Shown one piece after another: positions 45,540 to 56,839 of a DNA stretch of 64,000 nucleotides. This stretch comes from Acanthosepion lycidas (taxonomy: Eukaryota > Mollusca > Cephalopoda > Sepiida > Sepiidae): NCBI GenBank assembly GCA_963932145.1, contig OZ010593.1:31682396-31746395 (forward strand). Reading direction: 5' to 3'. Position 1 is the stretch's first letter; each line of letters opens with the position of its first letter. Position numbers and translations under genes: made by a program. The notes under the pieces were generated by a model. The model had not been told where the DNA came from, did no database searches, and was given only the letters and a program-made list of their open reading frames with translations.

Positions 45540-45960
45540 TTTACGCATTGCAAATTGTTGTTCGTATATTGATTATCATATATGTTATTATAGACACAAC
45601 GTTTCGGCCAAGTACCCTCTGGTGATCATCAGGTGTCCATTGTTTAGATGAATCAGTATTTTACAGGCAGATCCAGAGAATGAATAGCAGGAACGAACAA
45701 TAACTAACGTCACAGGGACAAAATAATGCAATAATCAAGAGATATCCTATATCAGCCTTACAATAGACATCTGAAGATGGCTAGAGGTTATTGGCAGAAA
45801 TACTGTGTGGTCTCAATACAGGTTTTGTGTGGAAATTCCAAGAATTATCGAGTACCATGACAGAAAGCCAAAGAAGGCTGGAGGGCATAACAACCGAAAC
45901 TTTGGGAATATGACAACCAAGATGAGCAGGATATTCCGAATAGCAACATGTATAATAATT
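45540..45960. mobile_element. Fold-back family copy, diverged
   Basis: The left arm has ACAACGTTTCGGCCAAGTAC and ATCATCAGGTGTCC (45597-45640); the right arm has ACAACCGAAACTTTGGGAAT near 45888. These parallel the two arms at 62112-62577. Confidence 0.6.
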
Positions 45961-46139
45961 ATAATTTATAATCTAAAGCATTCCAGAATATCAAGATTAA
46001 TTTAAGAATCTCCCCACAATAGCTAAATTCTCGTAAAATATCTTGTATATGATTTTTTATTTTAAATAAATCTGAATTTTAAAAAAAGTAGGCAATAAAA
46101 AAAAAACGGACATATTCGGTGTGTTAATTCTGTGTGACG

Positions 46140-46382
46140 AATTTGAGAAAATGGGTAATCCTCTAAAAAGATATTTACACCTTTTACATTCTGTTCTCCT
46201 CATCTTTATTGTTATATTGACGGCGTCTCGGCCATTGTAAGACCCGGTTTTCTTCAGGTGATTGAAATTTCTAACCGAACGTGTTATTTCGTCCACCGGA
46301 GTAAATAGTTCCAATTCCACGTGTCGTGCCTCTTCTAAATAGCTATTAACTGAAGCTGCATCAGAACGAATTCCGCCATATT
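46140..46382 (-). repeat. Fold-back family arm, inverted partner of 43789-44030
   Basis: CGGCGTCTCGGCCATTGTAA and TTCTTCAGGTGATTGAAATT match the left-arm phrase of the family. Confidence 0.8.
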
Positions 46383-46948
46383 ATTTTTGTTAGGAATGAG
46401 ATCGTGCGAGGCAGTGGTCACCGGTAAGTCTTTGATCCAAACAGAAGCTGTAGATTGTGATTGATTGAAATAATCGTCGAAACATATCCAGTTATTGTGC
46501 TAAACTTGACTTTTGCAGGACATCGCCAAATTTCATTTTATAATTATAATCATGTAAATTATTTCGGTTTGGTTAACACTTTTTTTCTAATATTTCCCAA
46601 CATTTAATTCTAAATTTCTCTTTCTTTTTGCTTTTGTTGTCTGCTGGAACATTCACGGATAGGTTTTCCTTTCTTTGTTTAACTCTAGTCACCGAGCTTG
46701 GGCTGTTTGACCGTTTCATTTCAATGTCCTATATAATCTAAGTTTGTTTTTGTCGTTGGAACAAGTTCTGGTTTTGTTTATACCATTGGTCAGCAGAATG
46801 AAATTCTTATTGTTTAAACAATTTAGTCCGTTAGTTAAAGACAGAGGAAGATGACAAGAGAAAAAAAAACCCAGAAAGGATTATGAAAATATTCCTCCTC
46901 CATCCGGCGAAAAATATCGAAAGGAAACTAACAAAAGAAACTAAAGAC

Positions 46949-46951
<3 letters not shown>
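46383..46951. other. No recognisable feature
   Basis: No repeat in the window matches it and no domain was seen. Confidence 0.4.

Positions 46952-47024
<73 letters not shown>
46952..47024. repeat. (TA)n(TG)n
   Basis: Dinucleotide runs in succession. Confidence 0.95.
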
Positions 47025-47330
47025 AATCTTTTTTCTGTTTTGGAGATATTCCAAAAGAGAAAAAAAAATCAATGAAAATGAATACACTATTAAAGACAAA
47101 GAAAAGCCATTGAAAAATATTTGAGCGAAATGGACCATTAATTTAATCAAAAATATCCTTTGGTTTTTGTTTTTTAGTTCTTCTACTTCCTCGTCTTCTA
47201 TCATTTTGAATCTTTTCGAGGCCGCAGGCGGCCATTTTCGAAATTGCTAATTATTGTGTTTTATGGTTCGTTTATTTCGAAACACCGCCATTTTAGGCTG
47301 GGCGTAGCTTTTAACCGATTTTCCAATTTG
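47025..47330. other. No recognisable feature
   Basis: Short unassigned spacer before the duplication. Confidence 0.4.
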
Positions 47331-47408
47331 GTAAAATGAGTTTAGCAAGTCGGTTTGTGCCTTCTTTTGACCTTGTTTGGAAGCAGGAAAATACATTAAA
47401 AGTGGATA

Positions 47409-47448
<40 letters not shown>

Positions 47449-48046
47449 AAAAGAAAGAAAAAGAAATAGTGAAAAGAAAAAAGAAGGAATAAGTGGAAAA
47501 AATGAGACAAAAATTCTTCTGGGTAAGAAGTAAGGTATAGCGATGAGGACGAAAAAGATAACATTCAATTGCAAAAAAAAGTTCCACTACTCCGAAAACA
47601 GTAAAATTAAGAAGAAATATCTATGAACGCTATTTTTTCAGTAGGTACAAGAATTTGATTTGCTATTTCTGTATTTTCTTTCTTTTCTTAAACAGTGAAA
47701 TTAGTAACAATCAGCCTAGATTGAGAAGTCTTACTAAAGAATGATTGTGCCTTAGACAGGAGTCGAACATATGGCATCTGATTTTCTTAAGTATGACTTC
47801 TCAATAAAGGTCTGTTGTTATTATTTTCAAAGTTAAAAAAAACCCTCATCTATAGTAACTCAACTATGTATACACACTAAAATAACGTTGATTGAAATAA
47901 GAAAAAAACGGATAAAAATTCCATTCAAAAATTACTATCTATCTATTTGTATATGTGGAGACCCGATGAAATAGTCCTTAAAAATTTTGATATTTGATCA
48001 GAGTTTGGGAAATGGGTAATTTTCCAGCACTCCCACTAGTATTAGA
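47331..48046 (+). repeat. Segmental duplication, copy 2 (partner 35344-36062)
   Basis: Direct repeat 12 kb from its partner. Similarity starts and stops abruptly at GGTAAAATGAG and CACTAGTATTAG. The GAAA tract is the main length difference. Confidence 0.9.
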
Positions 48047-48223
48047 TCAAGAAGACATAAAAAAAAAATGATGACTAAGATGTAGGGTAGTTAATGAAAA
48101 GAAACAAATTATATTAGACAGAGAGGCAACAAAGACAAGAGAATTAATTCCCTAGCAATTCCAGCGAACATAACTATTTTAGATTCATCAGCAAATGTGA
48201 GATAAAGGCAAAATGTAAATTGT
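48047..48223. other. AT-rich sequence, nothing recognised
   Basis: No feature seen. Confidence 0.4.
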
Positions 48224-48332
48224 ATAAAATTAGTATTAATTTAAAATTAGTATTAATTCAAAGTTAGTATTAATTTAAAATTAGTATTAATTTAAAATTA
48301 GTATTAATTTAAAATTAGTATTAATTTAAAAC
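48224..48332. repeat. 17-bp tandem repeat, six copies
   Basis: The unit AAAATTAGTATTAATTT is repeated about six times; the third differs at two bases. Confidence 0.9.
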
Positions 48333-50495
48333 GTAACCCGAAATAAATCATTAATAAAAACTGTCAACGCCAAGTTCAAAATGAAATGATTATTAAAGAA
48401 TAGAAAATTTTTAATTACAAAAAAAAAAAAAGAAAAAAAAAAGAGGATCTCATGTATTCCGGCCATTTTTGAATCATTTTATTTAATGGTGTTTAAAAAT
48501 GTTTTGGACGTAAATTTACTTTAAGATTGTACAAAAAAGGAATACAAAATATTCGCTAATTGAAAAAATACAGCTGCCACTTCAAGAGCTGGAATAAAAC
48601 CTCCTAAGAGTGACATGGCAGTTATAAACTTTGGGTAAAAGCTACAAAAAAAAACAAAAAAAAACTTGTCTTAAACTAGGAGTTAAAAATCAGAACGAAC
48701 TGTGCTCTTTTGCCTTGAGGTGATAACCAGTTTAGAAGGAAAACTCTGAAAATCAGCCTGAAGAGAGATGAGCTCCTTAGCCTATAAATACAACTACTGT
48801 TATGGCTGTAGTATATATGCTACCCCTACGATTGTAATGCACTCGTGACCGGACATTTTTATGACTAAAAGCTCAAAGAAACTTTACTCCTCCGGACGAA
48901 TCATCATTTTTGGTAAACCGAGCTTATCATATCTCTGACATTTTGCATGAGGAAATGACTTTGCGATAAGGTGTTTATGAAGAAGTGAGAAAGTCAAATT
49001 CAATTCGAAAAAGCCTCGTACGAAATACTGGAGCAAACAACATCGGTAGAGTGATAAAGCTTAGGTGATTGTTACGCTGGGCTGCACTCTTAGAGGACGG
49101 TGTTAAATCTTTGATGCTGCTCAGCTTGTGCCATTGCTTACCAAATGTTCACTCAAGATTGAGCGAATGTTAAATATAAGAGAGGGGACAATGAGGACAA
49201 TACCGAGTGACAATAGTCTGTTTAATGCTTGAATGAGACCTGCAGATCATGACCTGTTTCAGGCTTCAGACGACGGGATGTTTCACGATTGGATGCAAAC
49301 TCCAGATCATGAATTCTTAAAGAAGAAAATCCTTCATCAGTACTGGAGCTACAGAATCACAAAGAACGTTACCAAATAAAAAAAAAATGACTTGGAGACT
49401 TCCAACGGTAACAACAACTAAAATGGATAGCACGTGTAACTAGAAGGAGTAAATAATGACAAAATTAAAATGCTAACTTCCCACAGCTAATTAAAAATCA
49501 AATTGTAATTTCACGTTATTAATTCCCGCTCTAATCTTTTATGATCTTTATACATAAGCTTTTATAATTAATAGTTTTGTTGATACCTTCCCATAATTAA
49601 ATTGCTTGGATATTCAAAGAAAGACATTTGCCACCATGAAACTAGTGACTTCTGAATTTTAACCACTGCTTGAAAGTTAAGAACGCTTAAAACTGTTCAG
49701 AGATTTTTTTAACCTAAAATTTAATTTCTGAAATGGTTATTTTTAAAAAATATTTTCAATAAAATAATATTCTAATTTACTGGACTTCTTTTATTTACTA
49801 ACTATCTTTTTATCTATATTTATTGAGTTTGTTTTAAATAAAGAAACCCAACATTTTATCAGTAACCACAGATTTTACAATTATTTAAAGAATGTTTTTC
49901 CCGCTTATTGTTAAAACCATTTTTTCGATTTCTAAATAAATTAAAGCAATATATATGTAAGCAAAATACAAATATTAGATTTTTTTAGTTATTGATTTAA
50001 TTTATCTGAAATATGTTTTAATTTTTCGACTTTTTAAAATGAATTACAAACCCTAAGTTAATAAAACAGACCTTGAAGCAAAAAGAGATTTTAAAAATGC
50101 AGTTTATCGTAAAATAAATGACAAAACAAAATTATCTCGGATTTCTTAAGCTTTTACTTAATTAAAAAAAATTGTAAGAAATGCGGGTGTGTGGATACAT
50201 TTGCCAACTTCTTTAATTAATGGAAAAATATGTGACTGGATGTATAACGTGATCAAATTTTAATATTTTCTGGCACATTTCTGCAATGAATTTGCTATGT
50301 AAATAAAATAGCATTGTCTCCTTAAAGAATGTTTTTGTTTTTGTTTTTGTTCAAAGGACATCTAGAGGAATTTGATAAGAGGGAAAAGAGAAAAAATATC
50401 TTTAAAGAGAGCAAAGAGTTTAGGGAAAGAAGAGATGGCGACTAAGAGACAAAAAAATTAAAGAAAGCGTGTGGTGAGAGCAATAAAACATTAAG
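48333..50495. other. Long AT-rich stretch, largely featureless
   Basis: Only one block is placed: 49385-49510 (ACTAAAATGGATAGCACGTG) pairs with 15600-15690 and may be a LINE tail. The rest has no open frame above background. Confidence 0.5.
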
Positions 50496-52090
50496 GATTT
50501 TTATTTAATCATTTCACCCTATGCAAGGCAGTAAAGCCACTAAGACGCAAAGAAGTTACTGCGTGTGAAAGAATAAGAAAAAAAAGAAGGATTATTAAGG
50601 AACAAGAACTATAGAAGAGCAATAAAGAAGACAGTAGATAACGATTGACATCCACGTTGGCTGGAAAACATGGAACCGTAAGAGAGATCCACAAGAGAGA
50701 AGTGCGAGAAAACAAAATTATTAGCCTAAAACATGAGTAGTTTCTGGCCAAATAGACTGTAAATTGATGAGACCTTGCCGCCACTCTAGTACTGCATTTA
50801 AATTCATAAAATCGGGGTACCATAATGAAGAGTTCAACCGAACAATTGCCATAAAATTATTTATAAAAAAATGGCGGTGTGAAAGTGACTGAAGCCGAGA
50901 CGCCAGATCACGACCAATAATATTACGAATTCTCCTTCGAAGAATCTCTAACTATATACGAGGAGCACATGACCATATATGGCAGCAATATTCAAAGCAT
51001 GAACGACTTATAAATCCGTCAAAGAGATTCTGGAGAGAAAAATTGTTTAGCACAACACAGTAAAACAACTTTCTTAGCTGCAGACCTAGTAATGGATTTA
51101 ATAATCTCTATCTATAAAAGGCAGGATGTGTGTGTGTGTGTAACGAATGCACGGTCGCAATTTTCGACGGATTTGCACCAAAATTTACATGCACATGCTC
51201 CAAGTTATTGCGAAGGCCAAGACCGACTTTGCATTTCCCAACTCCCATCGATAGTAGAAATAATCAATTTTTTCATTCGTCTACGGCAGTTTTCATGTAG
51301 TTTGCGAACATTTTCTACTGGCTAGAGTGAGAGCCTATAGCTGGCTGCCACGAATAGGCAGGAAGATTCTATTGGCCAGCGTGAGAGCCAACAGCTGACT
51401 GACGCGAATGTTAACTAGCATGCATAGCTGCATTCGCCACAAGTGGGAAAAATTTAAATCTGTATGGCACTTTACTCCAATTGGCTCATTCGCTTGCTTA
51501 AACTCAACGTTGATTCTGATTCCGCAGAATTGGGTTGGGTGTGAAAAGTATTTGCTGTTAACATTCTTTTTTCAATCGGTTTTTCCAGTTACGAGTCCTT
51601 TTTTAAAGTTGATCGTTTTGTGTTCATTTTGTTTAGTTCTTTTTTCGTAACAGATTTAATGTTTAGTATAGAGTTTAGAAAAAAATCTCAGTGTGAGATA
51701 GGCAAGAAGTAAGGCATGTAGCAACATCAGCACGGCAAAGGGCACTCCTTTAAAGGCAACGAAGGGCAAAAATATTTTAAGTCAAGTAATAGCGATTGCT
51801 GTATGAGTCGTGCGATTTTTAAATCAAGCACGGGCAACGCCGGGCCATGCTGCTAGTGTATATGTATTTCCACTTCATGTCAGTAACGAATCGCTCTCTC
51901 AGCCATGTTGCACGTGGGCCTCTCAGCTGATTAATAGAGAGAAGTTTCGTTTTGGAGGTGTTAAAATTAACAAACAATTTCTTGCCGAAGTTAACAGCAG
52001 ATTATTTTTGAGATGAGCTGTCAGTTTGACGTTATCGAACTGATCAGAATTGCTATCGATTAAACGAGTGTTAATCGAAGTGATATAATA
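50496..52090 (-). pseudogene. LINE (family A), interrupted by a Helitron-like element
   Basis: Read on the minus strand from 52090: DSNSDQFDNVKLTAHLKN, then a frame with KTKLL-like positions as PPKRNFSLLI, then TDMKWKYIY (51900-51860). The Helitron-like element interrupts here, and the LINE resumes at 51104 with RSAAKKVV, CAKQFFSPESL and LYKSF-like positions, then the EYCCHIW region, LASRLQS-like region and MVPRFYEFKCSTRVAARSH (50823-50760), and ends with the 3' region near 50510. Frameshifts are many. Confidence 0.78.
51105..51856 (+). mobile_element. Non-autonomous Helitron-like element, copy 1
   Basis: Starts TCTCTATCTATAAAAGGCAG after an A and ends CACGGGCAACGCCGGGCCAT...CTGCTAG before a T, i.e. 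5' TC, 3' CTAG (CTRR rule), a short G/C-rich hairpin near the 3' end, and insertion between A and T. No target duplication. 752 bp, no Rep/helicase gene. The sequences on both sides are continuous parts of one LINE, which confirms the boundaries. Confidence 0.85.
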
Positions 52091-52159
52091 ACACAAAATA
52101 GTCAGTACCTTTAGAGAAATTCCAGTTATTTAAAAGTCAGGTGATTTCTGGTCAAAATT

Positions 52160-53290
52160 GATTATGAAGCTAAAATTTCTTTACCTATGTCACTTCAGAA
52201 GATGGGTAATCGTAGCCAGTCCCCAACTTCCTTGCATTCGTAGCACTAAGCAATGTTTTTCTCTTTACTATTTCTCTCAGTCCATATCCTGCAACGCTTT
52301 TACACAAAATTGTTACCGTCTATTTCCCATTTTTCCTCTTACCCCCAGTAAGTATTGAGTATTAAATTCTCCAAGCCCTCTTTCTTTATTATGTTACCAG
52401 GAAATTTCACCTGCCTTTTTCTGATTATAAGCACAAGTATCCTTGTTGTTCTAATTTCCCATAAAACTTCCTCGTTGCGCGTATGTTCCGTCCATGGTAT
52501 TCTCAATATCCTTTTTTTTTTTTTTGGTAAGGGAGGCGATCACGTGTCCAGAATACATCCCACACGATTCCAAGCAGTAAGAGGCTGCAAACGACGCTTC
52601 AATTATCCTTACACAGGCCAACGTCGACCCTGAGACCTGGGAAACAGTTGCTGCAAATTGGCCTTCCTGGCGAGGGAGGACCGAGACTTTCGCGTCAACA
52701 TGAAGAGGATCTGCGATGTGCTGTCAGGAGGCCCCGATTCGCCCAGCTCCGTATACCATCCACACTCATTTTTGACTCCTGCTCACGACTCTTCAAGAGT
52801 AGGCTGGTCCTTCACAGCCATTTTCGCCACCGCCACCAGCAAAGAGATGATGATTATCCCGATGCTTAGGTGCGAGGGGGTGGTGACTATTACGACTACA
52901 ATATCCTTTTGTAAACCTACTTTTCTGTTGTCTCAAGTCTTTTCGTTATCTGTGCGGAAATTGTCCAAAATTCACTGATATATATATATGAAGCTTGATA
53001 ATAAATAATGCTTTTAATCTGTTATTACTGAGATTTTCATGTTTCTTAATACTTTGCTTAGTATCTGAAAGGCATCTTTCTCCCTTCCAATGATCACATT
53101 TTCCAACGTCTTCCCAGATACATTTCTATACTTGTTTGATTTTGATATTTTCCAATTTGTAATTCGTATTTTAGACTGTCCCTCTTGCAAACGACAAAGC
53201 ATTCTATCTTCCTCCAATTGATAGTTAGTCTTTTCTTCCAACTTTCCTTTATTAGCTTCTCTTGGAGTTTTTTTTTAATCAATTGACCTC
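52160..53290 (-). pseudogene. LINE (family B), minus strand, split by a second LINE tail
   Basis: From 53282: KLIKESWKKRLTINWRKIEC, then DSLKYELQIGK, YLGRRW and REKDAFQILSKVLRNMKIS (to 53014). After the insert at 52516-52985 it resumes at 52515 with ILRIPWTEHTRNEEVLWEIR, then IIRKRQVKF and IIKKEGLENLILN (to about 52370). About 50 residues expected between KIS and ILRIP (the VLNCYVIS...WTI part) are absent. Confidence 0.8.
52516..52985 (+). pseudogene. LINE C-terminal tail with C2H2-like motif (family E)
   Basis: After a T run, the plus strand has GGDHVSRIHP, VRGCKRRFN (compare RGPKRRFKDQLK at 56660), the LAFLAREDRDFRVNMKRICD stretch and, in another frame, DSCSRLFKSRLVLHSHFRHR (52767-52826), a C2H2-type finger (C-x(n)-R-F-K-S-R-x-x-L-x-S-H-x-R-H) typical of the end of some LINE ORFs. 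Confidence 0.7.
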
Positions 53291-53700
53291 AAGCAAGGCG
53301 AAAATGTCACTAAGACTCTGAGGACTACTAGAAGTGAAAGAGAATAAATAAATAAATAAATAAAAACATTACAAGGAATCGGAAATACAATCCTGAACAG
53401 AAAACATGGGATGAACTTCTACTGCTCAAAAGACCGAAGAGGAGTGTGAACCGGACGACAATCCACTTCTATTGAGGAAAAGAAGAGGAAAAAGTAATAA
53501 ATAATTAGTAAATAAAATTTCAGAGTTAAGACGAAGTCGTTTGAAATATAGAGTTGGAGTAGATTTTAGAAGGAACCAGGAACCCAATCCTAAACAGGAA
53601 ACAATGCATAAACCTCTATTGCTATAACCCCCCCCCCCAAAAGACAGAGAAGTCCGAGCCGGGCGATAGGCTACCCTATCTTATAGTTCCTGCAGTTGTT
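53291..53700 (-). repeat. LINE 3'-end-like repeats
   Basis: AAGGCGAAAATGTCACTAAG (53298), (AATA)n, GAATCGGAAATACAATCCTG and a second diverged copy from 53565 (GAACCCAATCCTAAACAGGA) match 31795-31940. A C10 run follows at 53628. Confidence 0.6.
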
Positions 53701-54041
53701 GTTCTTTGCTATCAACACACAGACATCTGTGTGTCATGTTGTTAAGATTGTGCCTGCCAATAATAAGTCGTGTTTGGACTTTTAGTTTCCTTCGCTTTCT
53801 CTCCTCTTTTTGTAAGTCAAATAAATCTTGTAATAAGACGTATTCATCTCTCATGTAGCTTTCTATTTTTGTTTATTTCAAGGCGTTTTTTCCTCAGTCA
53901 TCTCTAATAACTTTCCCAAATAAATGAAATTTCCATATCAGTTCAAATAGATCTTCGTATCGTACCTTATCCAATGCTTTTCGTTGTCTAAGTAACACAA
54001 GGATACGTCCTGCTGAATTTGTATCTCTGGCTCGGGTAGTA
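53701..54041. other. No recognisable feature
   Basis: Contains a CAACACACAGACATCTGTGTGTCATGTTGT-like partial palindrome at 53715-53745. Confidence 0.4.
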
Positions 54042-54096
54042 TTAGGTTGGTGCAGAAATAATGTGAGAAAACGACATTATTTTTGCACCAACCTAA
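54042..54096. mobile_element. Minimal mariner-end MITE (55 bp)
   Basis: Little more than two terminal repeats back to back: TTAGGTTGGTGCAGAAATAA, a GTGAGAAAACGAC centre and the complementary end. Confidence 0.88.
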
Positions 54097-54106
54097 TATT
54101 ATAATA

Positions 54107-54208
54107 TTAGGTTGGTGCAAAAATAATGACGTAATAATGTCGTTTTGTGACGTATTTTTTAACGTCAAAAAACGACATTATTACGTCATTATTTTTGCAC
54201 CAATCTAA
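54107..54208. mobile_element. Palindromic mariner MITE (102 bp)
   Basis: Full hairpin copy, same family as 4547 and 63103. The right end has CAATCTAA for CAACCTAA. It lies 10 bp from the minimal MITE, both in TA-rich sequence. Confidence 0.92.
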
Positions 54209-54413
54209 TACTAAAGATAGTATTTCTTCTTCAAAGTAGAGTTTGCCTTAATCGAATAAAAACACATGGACACTTGTGTATCCTACTGTCACGTGGTTTA
54301 TATTCTCGTTTGTTTGGCGGCATATCAACTCCTTATGGGTCACTAAATGTCGAACTTTAATTTTCTTGGGAGCATAAGTAATTTCTTTCACAAAAATGTA
54401 TTGCTGGTAACGC

Positions 54414-54483
<70 letters not shown>

Positions 54484-54786
54484 TATTTAGTTTTTTTATA
54501 AAAGTGTATTGCTGGTAATTTTTTTTTACTATAAAATGTATTGCTGGTATTTTTAATATAAAAATGTATTTATATATATTCATAGTGTTTTGGCCCTAGT
54601 TTTGGGGTTAAAGTATTTGCTGGGAATCTAACAGGTACGACCACCTCGAGTCAGAGTGGACCTAGTAACAATACCAATTAAGAGGTGGTACCACGCCCCA
54701 GATCAGAGGCCTTGCTACCGCATTTTGTTTATTGTCATGCCCAGGACGAGTGCCTTATCTCCAAGATCACATAATTCTGAAATCGT
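54209..54786. other. Spacer with (CA)n(TA)n at 54414-54479
   Basis: A TTTTTATAAAA(G/T)TGTATTGCTGGTA motif is repeated three times around 54390-54560. The rest is unassigned. Confidence 0.5.
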
Positions 54787-54848
54787 AAAGAAAGATTATC
54801 AAATAATCGGTAGGATTAATCATATCGATTATTTGATAATTTTTCTTT
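54787..54848. repeat. Strong short hairpin
   Basis: 23-bp arms (AAAGAAAGATTATCAAATAATCG and complement) with one mismatch and a 16-base loop. Confidence 0.85.
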
Positions 54849-54907
54849 ATTCGATATTTATGAATCATTCGTTCTTACTTTAGTCGTTATTTACGAATTA
54901 TTCGTTA
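54849..54907. other. Spacer with repeated TTTACGAATTATTCGTT motif
   Basis: TATGAATCATTCGTT and TACGAATTATTCGTT are near-duplicates 28 bp apart. Confidence 0.4.
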
Positions 54908-55640
54908 CTAGCAGCATGGCCCGGCGTTGCCCGTACTTGATTCAAAAATCGTACGACTCATACAGCAATCGCTATCACTTGACTTAAAATATTTTTGCCC
55001 TTCCTTGCCTTTAAAGGAGTGCCCTTTGCCGTCCTGATGTTGCTACATGCCTTACTTCTTGCCTATCTCACATTGCGAATTTTTTCTAAGCTCTATACTA
55101 AAAATTAGATCTGTTACGAAAGAAGAACTAATCAAAATGAACACAAAACGATCAGCTTTAAAAAAGGACTTGTAACTGGAAATACCGAATGAAAAAAGAA
55201 TGTTAACAACAAACGCTTTTTCACACCCAACCCAGTTCTGCGGAATCAGAATCAACATTGAGTTTAAGTAAGCGAATGAGCCAATTGGAGTAAAGTGCCA
55301 CGCAGATTTAATTTTTCCCACTTGTGAAGAATGCAGCTATCGATTTTTTTTTGCATGCTAGCATGCTAGTTAACATTCGTGTCAGTCAGCTGTTGGCTCT
55401 CACACTGGCCAATAAAATCTCCCTGCCTATTCGTGGCAACCAGCTATAGGCTCTCACTCTGGCCAGTAGAAAATGGCCGCAAACTACATGAAAACTGCCG
55501 TTGAAGGATGAGAAAATTGATTATTTCCACTATCGATGGGAGTTGGGAAATACAAAATCGGTCTTGGCCTTCGCGATAACTTAGAGCATGTGCATGTAAA
55601 TTTTGGCGCAAATCCGTCGAAAATTGCGACCGTGCATTCG

Positions 55641-55685
<45 letters not shown>

Positions 55686-55709
55686 CATCCTGCCTTTTGT
55701 AGATAGAGA
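54908..55709 (-). mobile_element. Non-autonomous Helitron-like element, copy 2
   Basis: Reverse complement of copy 1 over its whole length: minus strand starts TCTCTATCTACAAAAGGCAG and ends ...GCAACGCCGGGCCATGCTGCTAG, again between A and T. 802 bp; the longer (AC)n at 55643-55680 explains most of the length difference. Many point changes separate the copies, so they inserted independently or duplicated long ago. Confidence 0.85.
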
Positions 55710-56440
55710 TTTACGAATCTTACTCCAAAGAAAGGTAAAAACCAGTTATACCGCATTTATCCAATCAGTACTCAAATATGGGTCTATTATCTAGAGACCA
55801 AAATAGAAAAAAAAAATAAAATAAAAATAAAGAAGCCTAGAGTTGGAATCAAGCAACCATCGCTTCGGTCAAGACGCTAGTTCACCGATCTGTATGAGAT
55901 ATACAAAATAGTTGTTGACTGTCCTGTTCGACAATGACATCTATATGTCGGGATGAACTCGAAGGCGGTTGTAGAGTACCGTACAGGAACGGCAAGGATT
56001 GTTTGCAGCAGTGGACAGGAAAACGAGACAGGGTGATTCTACTACCGCTTTCATTTTAGCACGTCCCATCTTCTAATGTATCTCTTGCTTTGCTCGTCCG
56101 TGCACGCCGTGCTGTTCGATCCTGTGCACACGCGTAAAGCTTCTTGGGGCCGATTCCATCGTGAATGGATGGTATAAAACGGAAGTGAACAATTTCTTCA
56201 CCTTCTAAAACAGGTTAATGCGTGATCACTCGCACAAATGAATCAAAAAGTCCTCGAAAACGGTTACATTATCGAACTTCTTAGCCCTGAGGGTGATAGA
56301 CAGATGGAACTCTTTACTTAGTGATGTTTCGAACGCACCAACGCTGCGCATTTTCAGGAAGAAACTGAAGACTCTTTTCAAGTACTCAGACGGAATTTTG
56401 AATAATTTTAATTCTTATTCTATTATTCCGCTGTGTTCTA
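55710..56440 (+). pseudogene. LINE 3' fragment, CR1/L2-like (family F)
   Basis: The plus strand reads SYTAFIQSVLKYGSIIxRPK (55740-55800, compare LIRSxLEYxxxxWxP after the RT domain), RFTDLYEIYKIV near 55878, and RVIDRWNSLLSDVSNAPTLR (56290-56350, the NxWNxLPxxVV motif) then KTLFKYSDG. The coding end is near 56400. Stops are present in each piece. Confidence 0.7.
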
Positions 56441-56548
56441 GTGGACAAATAATTCTGTTTGTCTGCTTTTGATTATAAGTACAAGTATCCTTGTTGTTCT
56501 AATTTTCCTTAAAACTTTCTCGTTGCACCTATGCTCTGTCCATGGTAT
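56441..56548 (-). pseudogene. LINE (family B) tail, minus strand
   Basis: Minus reading RILRIPWTEHRCNEKVLRKI then TRILVLIIKSRQ, the same segment as 52515-52410. Confidence 0.75.
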
Positions 56549-56830
56549 TCTCAATATCCTTTTTTTTGGCGTGGAAGGAGGTCACGTCCAGAATACGTCC
56601 CACTAGACTCCTACTTATCATCCTGTTTGGAGAACACACTAGCAGTAAGAGGACCAAAACGACGTTTCAAGGATCAGTTGAAGACATCCCTGACTCAGGC
56701 CAATATCGACTCTGAGTGCTTGGAACCCGTTGCTGCAAATCAACCCTCCTGGCGATGGGGGGACTTTTTGGTTGCTAAAAATCGTTCTGACTTGATGATA
56801 TTAAACGCCTTATTTGTTCCTCTTTAATCT
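56549..56830 (+). pseudogene. LINE C-terminal tail (family E)
   Basis: The frame 56531-56827 holds RGPKRRFKDQLKTSLTQANI then LEPVAANQPSWRW and LVAKNRSDL, the K-R-F-K-D-x-L-K and P-x-W motifs found after LINE RT domains. The junction with the minus-strand tail on its left is at the same place as at 52516. Confidence 0.75.
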
Positions 56831-56839
56831 TTTATGGGC

